From positions 62,001 through 126,000 of the forward strand of contig JAFEBW010000053.1 in assembly GCA_018242445.1 (NCBI GenBank): 64,000 nt of DNA, given 5' to 3'. The notes beneath the pieces are model-generated. The model was not told the DNA's origin. It worked only from the letters and a program-made list of their open reading frames with translations, and did not search any database. Both the position numbers and the translations under genes were made by a program. Below are positions 23,383 to 33,157 of this stretch, piece after piece (the stretch's first letter is position 1; each line of letters opens with the position of its first letter). Origin of the DNA: Pseudomonadota bacterium (GTDB lineage: Bacteria > Pseudomonadota > Gammaproteobacteria > Xanthomonadales > Xanthomonadaceae).

Positions 23383-23390
23383 TGTGATGT

Positions 23391-23600
23391 AAACTTGCCC
23401 CGCCCCGAGTGCTCGGGAAGCCGGTGAGAGTCCGGCGCTGCCCCCGCAACGGTAAGCCAGACAAACCCTCCATCACGCCACTGCGCAAGCGGGAAGGCGG
23501 AGGGCGGATGCCGCACCGCGAACATCGCGTGCCGCATCGCTGGCAAGCCCGGAGACCGGCTCGAGGCATCACCGGCGCGTCGCGGAGGGCGATGTGAGCG
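23391..23600 (+). promoter_or_regulatory. cobalamin riboswitch
   Basis: The conserved core is plain: GGGAAGCCGGTGAGAGTCCG, then GCTGCCCCCGCAACGGTAAG, and further down AAGCCCGGAGACCGGC ahead of the GGCATCACC region. This is the class I AdoCbl-type arrangement. It ends about 85 bases before the btuB start, leaving room for an expression platform. Binding of adenosylcobalamin normally turns the downstream transporter off. Exact 5' and 3' limits are estimated. Confidence 0.95.
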
Positions 23601-23684
23601 AGGTTCGCTTTCGTCGCGTGCCTCGTGCGTTGTCGTCTTCCGTTCGCGCTGCCCACGGGGTTTTTGCGCCACGGAGTTTTATCC

Positions 23685-25535
23685 ATGATCGTTTCATTCG
23701 TTTCGTCGCTGCCGCGCCGCCGCACCATCGTTGCCGCGCTGGCTTCCATCATCGTGCCGACCGCCTTCGCGGCCGACCCGCCCACCACCCTCGACACCGT
23801 CGTGGTCACCGGCACGCGCCACGCGCAGACGGTGGACGACGCGCTCGCCGCGGTCACCGTCATCACCCGCAAGGACATCGACGACAGCCCGGCCACCGAT
23901 GTGATCGCGCTGCTCGGCCAGCAGGCCGGCGTGGATGTGTCGCGCACCGGCGGCCCCGGGCAGACCAGCTCGGTGTTCCTGCGCGGTGCCAACTCGAACC
24001 AGACCCTGGTGCTGATCGACGGCATCCGCGTGGCGGCGGCCAGCAACGGCTACTTCGATTTCGCCAACCTGCCACTCGACCAGATCGAGCGCATCGAGAT
24101 CGTGCGCGGCCCGCGCGCGGCCTACTGGGGCTCGGACGCCATCGGCGGGGTGATCCAGATCTTCACCCGCAATCCGCACGGCTGGTCGGGCAGCGCGCAT
24201 GGGGGCAGCTACGCGCAGCGGGGCGGCACGGCGTCCTTCGGCACACCCGCCAGCAACGACGATGCCCATCTGGGCCTGACCATCGGCTACGACCGCCTGC
24301 ACGGCTTCCCCGCCACCGACCCCTTCAATCCCTACGGCAGCCCCGCCGACGACGGCTACCGCAACCGCAACGCCAGCCTTCGCGGCAGCATCCCGCTGGG
24401 CACGCAGACGCTGGGGGTGACCGCGCTGTACACCGATGGCGACACGCAGATCGCCGCCGGCCCCGGCCCCGAACCGGCGCACATGTTCTCGCGCAACACC
24501 TCCGGGGGCGCGACCCTGTCCGGGCCGATCACCGGCAACTGGACGCAGGCGCTCACCGTCGGCGGCGCCGACAACGACATCAACACGCCGGTCTACGCCA
24601 GCCGCACGTCGAGCCGGCGCACCAGCGTGGACTGGGTGAACAACGTGGCGTTGGGCACGGGACAGACCATCACCTTCGGCGGCAACTGGCAGCGCGAAAC
24701 CGGCGCATCCTACGAGTTCGGCGGCACCGACTACCTGCGCGCGATCAGCAACACCGCGGGCTTCGCCGGCTACGATGGCCGCTTCGGCAGCCAGCAGGTC
24801 GAGCTGGCGATCCGCCACGACGACAACAGCCAGTTCGGCGGGGCCACCACCGGCACCGCCGCGTGGGGCTGGCAGATCGACCAGGCGTGGAAGTTGCGCG
24901 CCTCGTGGGGACAGGGTTTTCGCGCGCCGAGTTTCGACGAACTGTATTCGCCGGGGTTCTTCGGCTACTACGCCGGCAATCCGCTGCTGCGGCCGGAGCG
25001 CTCGCAAAGCGTCGAGGCGGGGCTGGAGTTCAAGCCCTCCAGCGGGCACGCATTCAAGCTCTCGGCGTGGCGCACGCGGGTGCGCCAGATGATCGCCTTC
25101 GACGGGCCGCAGATGCAGGCGATCAACGTCGATCGCGCCGCGCTCGACGGTGCCGAGCTGGCGTACCGCTACACGCGCGGGCCGTGGAGCGCGGGCAGCG
25201 CGATCACCGTGCAGGATCCGCGCGACCTGGGCACCGGCCAGCCGCTGCTGCGCCGACCGCACCGCAAGCTCGCCGCCGACACCCGTTACGATTTCGGCAA
25301 CGGCTGGGACGTGTCGGTGGACGGACTGGCGGCATCCGAGCGCGCCGACTACGGCGGCGTGCGCCTCGGCGGCTACACCGTGCTCAACCTCGCCGCCGGC
25401 TGGAACTTCCATCCCGGCTGGCGCGCGCAGGTACGCCTGAGCAACCTGTTCGACAAGGATTACGAACTGGCCAGCGGCTACCGCACCCCCGGCCGCAGCG
25501 TGCTGCTGACCTTGTCCTGGCATCAGCAACCCTGA
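23685..25535 (+). CDS. btuB: TonB-dependent vitamin B12 receptor BtuB
   Basis: This predicts 616 residues. A signal peptide (cleavage likely after TAFA) is followed by a TonB box (TLDTVVVTGTR). The plug domain contains VFLRGANSNQTLVLIDGIRV, IERIEIVRGPRAAYWGSDAI and GGVIQIFT. A 22-strand barrel follows, with a C-terminal NLFDKDYELASGYRTPGRS ending in WHQQP. The start at 23685 has GGAG upstream. Placement behind a cobalamin riboswitch makes cobalamin or another corrinoid the probable substrate. No btuCDF genes are adjacent. Confidence 0.9.
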   Translation: MIVSFVSSLPRRRTIVAALASIIVPTAFAADPPTTLDTVVVTGTRHAQTVDDALAAVTVITRKDIDDSPATDVIALLGQQAGVDVSRTGGPGQTSSVFLRGANSNQTLVLIDGIRVAAASNGYFDFANLPLDQIERIEIVRGPRAAYWGSDAIGGVIQIFTRNPHGWSGSAHGGSYAQRGGTASFGTPASNDDAHLGLTIGYDRLHGFPATDPFNPYGSPADDGYRNRNASLRGSIPLGTQTLGVTALYTDGDTQIAAGPGPEPAHMFSRNTSGGATLSGPITGNWTQALTVGGADNDINTPVYASRTSSRRTSVDWVNNVALGTGQTITFGGNWQRETGASYEFGGTDYLRAISNTAGFAGYDGRFGSQQVELAIRHDDNSQFGGATTGTAAWGWQIDQAWKLRASWGQGFRAPSFDELYSPGFFGYYAGNPLLRPERSQSVEAGLEFKPSSGHAFKLSAWRTRVRQMIAFDGPQMQAINVDRAALDGAELAYRYTRGPWSAGSAITVQDPRDLGTGQPLLRRPHRKLAADTRYDFGNGWDVSVDGLAASERADYGGVRLGGYTVLNLAAGWNFHPGWRAQVRLSNLFDKDYELASGYRTPGRSVLLTLSWHQQP

Positions 25536-25632
25536 GCGCCGCACCCCGGCTCGCCCATGCCGTCCCGCCGCTGGTGGCGGGGCGGCTGCTGGACTATGAT
25601 CGGCTGTCCTTGTGACGGGGTCTGCCGTATCC

Positions 25633-28002
25633 ATGTCCGAAACCGGCTCGCATGCGTCCAATGCGGCATCCGACTTGGCGACGCTGTCCTCGCGCGCGCT
25701 CCCGCGGCGCGTGCGCACCTTGCTGGAAGGCATCTTCGAACTGGTCGCCGACGAGGTCGATCGCGGACTGACCGCGACCCTCGACGGCATCGAGCAGCAA
25801 CTGTTCAAGATGGCCGACCAGGTGCGCAGCAACGAGATGCAACTGCGTTGCCTCGAAGCCCTGGGCACGATCAAGCACGGCCGCTTCGACCTCATGCCGC
25901 GCTTCGTGGCCCTGCTCGAATCCGAGCTGGCGCTGGTGCGCGAATCGTCGCAGCGCGATCAGGCGGCGCTGCAGGCGATCTCCTACAACGATCTCGAACT
26001 CGTCGCCGAAGCCGATCTGGACGAGACGACCTTGTTGCACGAGATCGCCGCGCGTGCCGAATCCAAGGTCAGCCTGCCCTTGTTCCTGCTCAGCCAGCGT
26101 TTCGGGGTGATCGCCGGCAAGCCCGCCCTCGACGCCACCGCGTTGCCGGTCGGGCCGACGATGCTGTGCCGCCACCTGCGCCGCGCCAGCCAGTGTTTCG
26201 AGTTGCTGCCGGAGCATCGCCAGCTGTTGTTCCGCCAGTTCGAGCGGCACGTGCTGCTGGGATACCCGTCGCTGATCGATCGCGTCAACGCCTACCTCGT
26301 CCATCAGGGCGTGCTGCCCCACCTCGCCTACGTGCCGCCGCGGCACAAACCCGGCGCACGCGCCGAGGAAGCCCCGGCACCGGCACCGCCGCAACGTGTC
26401 GATGAGCGGTCGCGTACCGGCGGGCGCGCCACCTCGCCGGCGCACGTGGCCGCCGAAAGCGGCATGGCCCGGCCGACCGCCTTCACCGGCTGGCCCGGCG
26501 ATGCCATCGGCATCCCGGGCGCGCTGCCGCAGCGCCGCGCCGAGGATGCGATCTACACCAACCTGCGCGACATGCTGCACAACGCCCGCGGCATCCCGCC
26601 GGCCGGCGCATCCGTGCGCCCGCAGGGGCCCGGCGCGGTGTCCGCCAGCGACGTGCAGTCGATGCTAGGCCTGCTGCAACGGCGACCGCAGACATCCATC
26701 TCGGTCAACGGGCAGATGCGGCCGCCGTCCGTCACCCACATCAAGCAGGATCTGCTGGCGCAACTGCGCCAGGTCACCGGTGCCGACGTGGCCCCGGTGC
26801 TGGCCAGCGAGGACACCGACACCATCGATCTGGTGGGCATGCTGTTCGACCAGATCATGAAGGACGTGCGCCCCAACAGCACCGCCGCGCACCTGCTCAG
26901 CCGCCTGCAGGTGCCGCTGCTGCGGGTCGCGCTGTCGGACAAGGCGTTTTTCAGCCAGCAGGAGCACCCGGCCCGGCAGATGCTCGACGCGGTGGCCGAG
27001 ACCGGCGCGTACTGGGCGGGCGAGGACGCCGCCGACCGCGAGCTGATCGGCAACGTCGAACGGCTGGTGGGGCGCATCAGCCAGGAATTCGACGGCGACA
27101 TCAGTCTGTTCAACACCCTGCTCAGCGAGCTGGCCGGGCAGACCCAGACCGTGATGCGCCGCGCCGAGCTGGCCGAGCGCCGCCACGTCGAGGCCGCGCA
27201 GGGCCGCGAGAAACTCGCCGTCGCGCAGGCCCACGCCACCCGCATCATGCACGAGATCACCACCGCCCATCCGGTGCCGAAGTTCACCCGCACCCTGCTC
27301 ACGCAGGCATGGACCGACGTGCTGGCGCTGACCGCGCTGCGGCATGGCGAAGACAGCGACGAATGGCGCCATCAGGTGGAAATCGCCAACCAGATCGCCA
27401 CCACCGCATCGATCAGCGTCTCCGGCGATGCCGAGCATGGCCTGCCGGAAGACCCCGAACAGGCGGCGGCCTTGAGCGAGCACGTCGAACGCTCGCTGAT
27501 GCAAGTGGGCTACCACGCCGAGGAAGCCGCCGCGATCGGCCAGCGCCTCGGCGCAGGCGAAGCGGAGGGCGACGACAACGCCAGCCGCACCGAGCTGGCG
27601 CTGAAGATGAAGCACCGCGGCCGCCTCGGCGAAGCGGCGGCCGTCGCGGCCGACGAGGCCGAGCTGCCCGTGTTGACCGCGCACGAGCAGCGTTGCCTCG
27701 AACGCATCCGCGACCTGCCCTTTGGCACCTGGCTGGAGTTCATCACCAACCAGCAGGGCGACAGCGTGCGCCGCCGCCTGTCGTGGTTCAGCCCGATCAC
27801 CGGGCATTGCCTGTTCATCAACCATCGCGGGCAAAAGATCGGCGACCACACCCTCGACTCCCTCGCCCGCGCGATGGCGCGCAACCAGGTGCGCATCATC
27901 GAACCCAAACGCGAATCCCTGCTCGATCGCGCCCTGCACCGGGTACGCGACCTGCTGCGCAGCCCCGCCGACGCCACCCACGAAACCGGCGCGAAGGCAT
28001 GA
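25633..28002 (+). CDS. DUF1631 protein, probable partner of a PilZ protein
   Basis: This predicts 789 residues from the ATG at 25633; a GTG 21 bases earlier is also possible. The protein is mostly helical and cytoplasmic with no membrane segment. Recognisable DUF1631 segments are EMQLRCLEALGTIKHGRFDL, ISYNDLELVAEADLDE and HLLSRLQVPLLRVAL. The last 90 residues (LPFGTWLEFITNQQGDSVRR, RRLSWFSPITGHCLF) look like a small beta domain. The function of DUF1631 proteins is not established. The stop overlaps the start of a PilZ gene (ATGA), so the products are probably made together. Confidence 0.8.
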   Translation: MSETGSHASNAASDLATLSSRALPRRVRTLLEGIFELVADEVDRGLTATLDGIEQQLFKMADQVRSNEMQLRCLEALGTIKHGRFDLMPRFVALLESELALVRESSQRDQAALQAISYNDLELVAEADLDETTLLHEIAARAESKVSLPLFLLSQRFGVIAGKPALDATALPVGPTMLCRHLRRASQCFELLPEHRQLLFRQFERHVLLGYPSLIDRVNAYLVHQGVLPHLAYVPPRHKPGARAEEAPAPAPPQRVDERSRTGGRATSPAHVAAESGMARPTAFTGWPGDAIGIPGALPQRRAEDAIYTNLRDMLHNARGIPPAGASVRPQGPGAVSASDVQSMLGLLQRRPQTSISVNGQMRPPSVTHIKQDLLAQLRQVTGADVAPVLASEDTDTIDLVGMLFDQIMKDVRPNSTAAHLLSRLQVPLLRVALSDKAFFSQQEHPARQMLDAVAETGAYWAGEDAADRELIGNVERLVGRISQEFDGDISLFNTLLSELAGQTQTVMRRAELAERRHVEAAQGREKLAVAQAHATRIMHEITTAHPVPKFTRTLLTQAWTDVLALTALRHGEDSDEWRHQVEIANQIATTASISVSGDAEHGLPEDPEQAAALSEHVERSLMQVGYHAEEAAAIGQRLGAGEAEGDDNASRTELALKMKHRGRLGEAAAVAADEAELPVLTAHEQRCLERIRDLPFGTWLEFITNQQGDSVRRRLSWFSPITGHCLFINHRGQKIGDHTLDSLARAMARNQVRIIEPKRESLLDRALHRVRDLLRSPADATHETGAKA

Positions 28003-28343
28003 ACGACCTCCGCCGCAAGCCGCGCCGCAACCCCGACCGGATCATCGACGTGCAGGACACGATGACCGAAGCGGTGATCGGCCGCCTCGGCAACCTGTCC
28101 GAATCGGGCATGCTACTGCTGGCCGAGCAGGAGCTCGTGGAGGATGGCCTGTACCAGTTCCGCTTCGTCCTCACCGATGCCGAGAGCCATCGCCGCTCGT
28201 TCGAGATCGGCTCGCACCACCTGTGGTCGGAACCGGCCGCCACCCCGGGCCAGACCTGGATCGGCTTCCGCTTCATCGACATCTCCACCGACGACGCCAC
28301 CCGCCTGCGCGAATGGGTGGGGCTGGATACGGGTGCGCGGTGA
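27999..28343 (+). CDS. PilZ-domain c-di-GMP receptor
   Basis: This predicts 114 residues. The two c-di-GMP-binding elements are present: an Arg-rich segment at the N-terminus (RRKPRRN, fitting RxxxR) and NLSESG (fitting D/NxSxxG), with the barrel strands between and after. A single PilZ domain with no effector domain usually acts through a partner; the translationally coupled DUF1631 protein is the obvious candidate. It ends 10 bases before a heptad array. Confidence 0.85.
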   Translation: MNDLRRKPRRNPDRIIDVQDTMTEAVIGRLGNLSESGMLLLAEQELVEDGLYQFRFVLTDAESHRRSFEIGSHHLWSEPAATPGQTWIGFRFIDISTDDATRLREWVGLDTGAR

Positions 28344-28353
28344 TCCTGAAGCA

Positions 28354-28486
28354 GTGATTCGTGAATGGTGATTCGTGATTTGTTGCAAGCAAGAGCCGAA
28401 GCCGCGTCACTCGAAATGTCAGCTTTCATGGGATCGACGCGACGGCGATTGCCTCCGCATCTCACCAATCACCAATCACCATTCAC
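28354..28486. repeat. inverted pair of heptanucleotide arrays between pilZ gene and pepQ
   Basis: The left arm has four heptads of the GTGATTC/GTGAATG type (28354-28381). The right arm has CACCAAT, CACCAAT, CACCATT and CAC (28463-28486). GTGAATGGTGATT in the left arm is exactly complementary to AATCACCATTCAC in the right. About 80 bases lie between. The right arm ends 7 bases before the pepQ ATG and occupies the place of its ribosome site. Confidence 0.85.
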
Positions 28487-28493
28487 GGCACCC

Positions 28494-29804
28494 ATGCACA
28501 CCACCGCCTACCAGAACCACATCGCCACCCTGTGCGCACGCATGGATCGCGCGCTGGAGCGCAGCGGCCACGACCACGCACTGATCGCCGCGGGCGTGCA
28601 GAAGATGCAGTTCCTCGACGACATGCCGTACCCGTTCGCGGTCAACCCGCACTTCAAGGCCTGGGCACCGCTGACCCAGCACCCGGATTGCTGGATCGCC
28701 TACACGCCGGGCGCGATGCCGGTGCTGGTGTACATGCAGCCCGACGACTACTGGCACCTGCCGCCGGCGCCGCCGTCGGGCTACTGGACGCACAGCCTCG
28801 ACGTGCGCGTGGTGCGCGCGGCCGAGGATGCGACCAAGCACTTCCCGACCAGCGGCCGCATCGCCATCCTCGGCGAAGCGGACGCGGTCCTGCCCGGCTG
28901 CGTGCCGAACAATCCGCAGCCGCTGCTGGACTACCTGCACTATCACCGCGCGTTCAAGACGCCCTACGAAATTGCGATGCTGAAAGTCGCGCAACGTGAG
29001 GCGGTGGCCGGCCACCGCGCGGCCGAGGCGTGTTTCCGCGACGGCGGTTCGGAGCTGGACATCCACCACGCCTACCTCGTCGCCAGCACGCAAACCGACC
29101 GCGACCTGCCCTACGGCAACATCGTCGGCCTCAACGAACACGGTGCCACCCTGCATTACCAGCACCAGCAGGCGAAGGCGCCCGGGCATTCGCATTCATT
29201 GCTGATCGATGCCGGCGCCGCGCATGCCGGCTACGCGGCCGACATCACCCGCACGCACCACGACGGCGATGAGCGCTTCGGTGCACTCGTGGCAGGCGTG
29301 GATCGCGAGCAGCAGGCGCTGGCCGCGCAGGTGCGTCCCGGAATGGACTATCGCGAACTGCATCTGCAGGCGCATCGGCGGCTGGCCGGCGTGCTGCGCG
29401 AGGTCGGCGTGGTGAGGATGGATGCCGGCGCGATGGTGGAGACCGGCGTGTCCTCGGTCTTCTTCCCGCACGGACTGGGCCACCAGCTCGGTTTGCAGGT
29501 GCACGACATCGGCGGCTTCATGGCCAGCGATGCCGGCGGCACGCTGCCCAAGCCCGAGGGGCACCCCTACTTGCGCATGACCCGTACGCTGGAAGCGGGG
29601 ATGGTGGTCACCATCGAACCGGGACTGTATTTCATCGACCTGTTGCTGGCGCAGCTCAAGGCCGGCCCGCACGCGCAGGCGGTGGACTGGGCGGTGGTCG
29701 AACACCTGCGCGGCTTCGGCGGCGTGCGCATCGAGGACGACGTGCACTGCACCGACGCCGCGCCGGAGAACCTCACCCGCGAGGCGTTCGCCGCCGCGCA
29801 TTGA
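28494..29804 (+). CDS. pepQ: Xaa-Pro dipeptidase
   Basis: This predicts 436 residues, close to E. coli PepQ (443). The pita-bread M24 fold is indicated by the five metal ligands: two Asp in LLIDAGAAHAGYAADITR, His in FFPHGLGHQLG, Glu in TIEPGLYF and Glu in GGVRIEDDVH. The substrate-side segment THHDGDERFGALV is present. It cleaves Xaa-Pro dipeptides and can hydrolyse organophosphate esters. No Shine-Dalgarno is visible because a heptad repeat arm ends 7 bases upstream. It stands alone. Confidence 0.92.
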   Translation: MHTTAYQNHIATLCARMDRALERSGHDHALIAAGVQKMQFLDDMPYPFAVNPHFKAWAPLTQHPDCWIAYTPGAMPVLVYMQPDDYWHLPPAPPSGYWTHSLDVRVVRAAEDATKHFPTSGRIAILGEADAVLPGCVPNNPQPLLDYLHYHRAFKTPYEIAMLKVAQREAVAGHRAAEACFRDGGSELDIHHAYLVASTQTDRDLPYGNIVGLNEHGATLHYQHQQAKAPGHSHSLLIDAGAAHAGYAADITRTHHDGDERFGALVAGVDREQQALAAQVRPGMDYRELHLQAHRRLAGVLREVGVVRMDAGAMVETGVSSVFFPHGLGHQLGLQVHDIGGFMASDAGGTLPKPEGHPYLRMTRTLEAGMVVTIEPGLYFIDLLLAQLKAGPHAQAVDWAVVEHLRGFGGVRIEDDVHCTDAAPENLTREAFAAAH

Positions 29805-29847
29805 GCTTGCGGACGATCCAATTCTTCGCAGCTATCGAACCCCGCGC

Positions 29848-29949
29848 TCCCTCACCCGCCGCGCCGTAGGCGCGTCGGCCTCTCCCAGAGGGAGAGGCGG
29901 TTTCTTTCCTTCCCCCTCCGGGGGAAGGTGCCCGTAGGGCGGATGAGGG
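29848..29949. repeat. paired GC-rich palindromes between pepQ and glyS
   Basis: CCTCTCCC-AGA-GGGAGAGG lies at about 29879-29897, and CCTTCCCCC-TCC-GGGGGAAGG at about 29909-29927. They are embedded in a larger inverted pair, CCCTCACCCGCC at one end and GGCGGATGAGGG at the other. The element is about 100 bp and is probably transcribed from both convergent genes, so it could act as a bidirectional terminator. Confidence 0.8.
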
Positions 29950-30006
29950 CGTCAACCTTGGATGCAACGAGTGCTCAAGTTGAGAGCACAGCATGCGCCA
30001 GTGATC

Positions 30007-32184
30007 TCAGCTGCTGGCGAGCAAGGCGATGTCCGCCGCCGCCCTGAAGCGGTCGGCCAGTTGCTTGAGCAGGGCGAGACGATTGCCGCGCACGCGCGCA
30101 TCCTCGACATTCACCATCACGCCATCGAAGAAGGCGTCCACCGACGCGCGCAGTGTGGCGAGCCGACGCAGGACGCCGACGTAGTCGCGTTGTGCAAGCA
30201 ATGGATCGGTGTCAGCGATGGCGGACTCGACCGCCGCATGCAACGCGCGCTCGGCGTCGTGGTCGAACAGCGACGCATCGACCCTTGCCGGGATCGCATC
30301 GGTGGCCTTGCGCAGGATGTTGCCGATGCGCTTGTTGGCCGCGGCCAGCGCCGGGGCTTCGGGCAGCGCGGCGAAATCGGCGATGGCGCGCAGGCGGCGG
30401 TCGAAGTCGATCAGGGAAGCGGGCCGCAGCTCGGCGACGGCATCGAATTGCGCGGCGGTGAAACCCTGATCGGCGTAGTAGCCGCGCAGGCGGTCGAGGA
30501 TGAAGTCGAATATCTGGACTATATCGTCCTGACTGTACTCGCGGCTCACATTCGCATGCGCATGTCTGATTGCCACGCCAGCATCAGCGGCTGATTTTGC
30601 CGCACGCAACTTCCGCTCCGCTGCTTCAGCCCCCAAGGCCAGATCATTCAGATCGAATGCTTCAACGAGCAACGGAAAAAGTGCGATCTCGATTTCGCCT
30701 TCGATCAGCGTGCGCGCCAGCCCCAGCGCATGGCGACGCAACGCGAACGGATCCTTGTTGCCGGTCGGCTTGAGGCCCGCGGCGAAACCGCCCGCGAGGG
30801 TGTCGAGCTTCTCGGCGAGCGCCAGCACCTGCCCCAAGGTCGATGGCGCGATGGCGTCGCCGGCAAAGCGCGGCATGTAGGCCTGATCGATCGCATCGGC
30901 CACCGCGCCGGGCTCGCCGGCCGCGCTGGCGTAATGGCGGCCGGCGACGCCCTGCAATTCGGGAAACTCGCCGACCATGCGCGAGAGCAGGTCGGCCTTG
31001 GACAGTTCGGTCGCGCGGCGCGCCTGCGCCGGATCGACGCCGACCTCGCGCGCGATCGCTTCGGCCAGTGCTGCCACGCGCGCGGTCTTGTCGGCGTAGC
31101 TGCCGAGTTTTTGCTGGTAGGTCACCGTGGCCAGCCCTGCACGCATCGCGTCCAGGCCCTGCTTGATGTCCTCGTCGAAGAAGAACTTCGCATCGGCGAA
31201 GCGCGGGCGGATCACCCGCTCGTAGCCCTTGCGGATCTGCGCCGGGTCGGCGCTGTCGATGTTGGCCACGCCGACGAAATGCGCGGTCAGACGGCCTTCG
31301 TCATCGAGCACCGGGAAGTATTTCTGGTTGGCCTGCATGGTGGAGACCAGCGCCTCGTGCGGCACGCGCAGAAACTGCGGCTCGAAACCGCAGGCGATCG
31401 CGCGCGGCCATTCGACGAGGCCGTTGACCTCCTCCAGCAAGTCGCCGGGGATGCTCGCCCGACCGCCGCTGCGTTCGGCTGCGGCGGCCACCTCGTTACG
31501 CACGCGCTCGCGGCGCTCATCCGCATCCACCAGCACGCGCGCGCTGCGCAGGGCTTCGACATAGTCGCCCGGCTCGCCGATCCACACCGATCCGGGATGA
31601 TGGAAGCGATGCCCGCGGCTCATGCGGTCGGCGTGGATGCCGAACACCTCGGCGGCAACCACCTGCTTGCCGTGCAGCAGCACCAGCCAGTGCAGCGGGC
31701 GCGCGAAGGCGAAGTCGTGATCGCCCCAGCGCATCGGCTTGGGGATCGGCATGCCGGCGATGGCATCGCGGACGACCTCCGGCAACAGCGCCGCCGTCGT
31801 CGCGCCGGCCTGCACGCGGCGCACGGCGAAGCGCTCGCCACGGGCATCGCTCACGCGCACCAGTTGCGCGGGATCCACGCCGTTCTTCTGCGCGAAACCG
31901 CGCAGCGCCGGGGTCGGCTCGCCATGCGCATCCAGGCCGATGTTGAGATACGGACCGAGCGCTTCGCTGCGCTGCTCGGGTTGTTCGGCGGCAACGCCGG
32001 GCAACAGCACGGCCAGCCGCCGTGGCGTGTACAGCGGCTTGGCGCCGGCGGAATCCACCTCGATGCCGCGCTTGGCGAGGCCCGCCAGCACGCCTACGAA
32101 GAACGCCTGTGCCAACTGCGGCAGGGCCTTGACCGGCAGTTCCTCGGTGCCCAGTTCGATCAGCAACGGCTGCATCGTGTTCAT
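30007..32184 (-). CDS. glyS: glycyl-tRNA synthetase beta subunit
   Basis: This predicts 725 residues; E. coli GlyS has 689. The N-terminus ([20 protein letters not shown]) and the HD-like core ([27 protein letters not shown]) are typical, as are [17 protein letters not shown] and the C-terminal anticodon-binding region ([13 protein letters not shown]). The start overlaps the glyQ stop by four bases. The beta subunit works with GlyQ in an alpha2-beta2 enzyme that charges tRNA-Gly. Between about 30500 and 30690 the codon use is noticeably less GC-rich, with ATA, AGA and TTT codons, and the protein is longer than E. coli there. Confidence 0.95.
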   Translation of the reverse strand: MNTMQPLLIELGTEELPVKALPQLAQAFFVGVLAGLAKRGIEVDSAGAKPLYTPRRLAVLLPGVAAEQPEQRSEALGPYLNIGLDAHGEPTPALRGFAQKNGVDPAQLVRVSDARGERFAVRRVQAGATTAALLPEVVRDAIAGMPIPKPMRWGDHDFAFARPLHWLVLLHGKQVVAAEVFGIHADRMSRGHRFHHPGSVWIGEPGDYVEALRSARVLVDADERRERVRNEVAAAAERSGGRASIPGDLLEEVNGLVEWPRAIACGFEPQFLRVPHEALVSTMQANQKYFPVLDDEGRLTAHFVGVANIDSADPAQIRKGYERVIRPRFADAKFFFDEDIKQGLDAMRAGLATVTYQQKLGSYADKTARVAALAEAIAREVGVDPAQARRATELSKADLLSRMVGEFPELQGVAGRHYASAAGEPGAVADAIDQAYMPRFAGDAIAPSTLGQVLALAEKLDTLAGGFAAGLKPTGNKDPFALRRHALGLARTLIEGEIEIALFPLLVEAFDLNDLALGAEAAERKLRAAKSAADAGVAIRHAHANVSREYSQDDIVQIFDFILDRLRGYYADQGFTAAQFDAVAELRPASLIDFDRRLRAIADFAALPEAPALAAANKRIGNILRKATDAIPARVDASLFDHDAERALHAAVESAIADTDPLLAQRDYVGVLRRLATLRASVDAFFDGVMVNVEDARVRGNRLALLKQLADRFRAAADIALLASS

Positions 32185-33092
32185 GCCGCCACCCCCGCAC
32201 CGCGCAAGCCGGGAAAGCCGAGTTTTTCACGCTGCGCGAAATACCCTTCGGCGCAGGCCTTGGCCAGCGTGCGCACGCGCAGGATGTAGCGCTGGCGCTC
32301 GGTGACGGAAATCGCGCGGCGCGCATCCAGCAGGTTGAAGCTGTGCGAGGCCTTGCAGACCTGCTCGTAGGCCGGCAGCGGCAGGCCCAGTTCGACCAGC
32401 TTCAGCGCCTGCCGCTCGTGCACGTCGAAGGCGTGGAACAGTTCGGCCACGTCGGCGTGCTCGAAGTTGTAGGCGCTCTGCTCCACCTCGTTCTGGTGGT
32501 ACACGTCGCGGTAATGCACCGTACCCTGCGGGCCGTGCGTCCACACGATGTCGAACACGCTGTCCACGTTCTGCAAATACATGCACAGGCGTTCCAGCCC
32601 GTAGGTGATCTCGCCGAGGACGGGCTTGCACTCCAACCCGCCGGCCTGCTGGAAATAGGTGAACTGGGTGACTTCCATGCCGTTCAACCACACTTCCCAG
32701 CCCAGGCCCCAGGCGCCCAGCGTGGGCGATTCCCAGTTGTCCTCGACCAGCCGCAGGTCGTGCGTCAACGGGTCGATGCCCAGTTCCTTCAACGAACCGA
32801 AATACAGCTCGACGATGTCGTCGGGCGAGGGCTTCATCGCCACCTGGTACTGGTAATAGCGTTGCAGGCGATTGGGGTTGTCGCCGTAGCGGCCGTCGGT
32901 GGGCCGCCGGCAGGGCTGCACGTAGGCCGCGTTCCACGGCTCGGGGCCGAGCGAGCGCAGGAAGGTGGCCGGATGGAAGGTGCCGGCGCCGACTTCGAGG
33001 TCGAGCGGCTGGATCAGCACGCAACCGCGCTCGCCCCAGTAGGTATTCAGGCGCTGGATGAGTTGCTGGAAGGTCGGTGCGGACGCAGGCAT
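32181..33092 (-). CDS. glyQ: glycyl-tRNA synthetase alpha subunit
   Basis: This predicts 303 residues. Typical segments are [60 protein letters not shown] and [13 protein letters not shown]. The alpha subunit carries the class II catalytic core that makes glycyl-adenylate. It is followed by glyS with an ATGA overlap, the standard operon. The start codon lies only 65 bases from that of the divergent GspE-type gene. Confidence 0.97.
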   Translation of the reverse strand: MPASAPTFQQLIQRLNTYWGERGCVLIQPLDLEVGAGTFHPATFLRSLGPEPWNAAYVQPCRRPTDGRYGDNPNRLQRYYQYQVAMKPSPDDIVELYFGSLKELGIDPLTHDLRLVEDNWESPTLGAWGLGWEVWLNGMEVTQFTYFQQAGGLECKPVLGEITYGLERLCMYLQNVDSVFDIVWTHGPQGTVHYRDVYHQNEVEQSAYNFEHADVAELFHAFDVHERQALKLVELGLPLPAYEQVCKASHSFNLLDARRAISVTERQRYILRVRTLAKACAEGYFAQREKLGFPGLRGAGVAA

Positions 33093-33157
33093 GCCGTGGC
33101 TTTGCGGGGAAAGCGGCTAGTATAGCCGGCAGCACTCGGCCGACCTGCGTCCACGCC

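Noticed and set aside
28006-28343. The PilZ gene as a domain of the upstream DUF1631 protein through frameshift
   Set aside because: Both frames are intact, the overlap is a normal ATGA and single-domain PilZ proteins are common.
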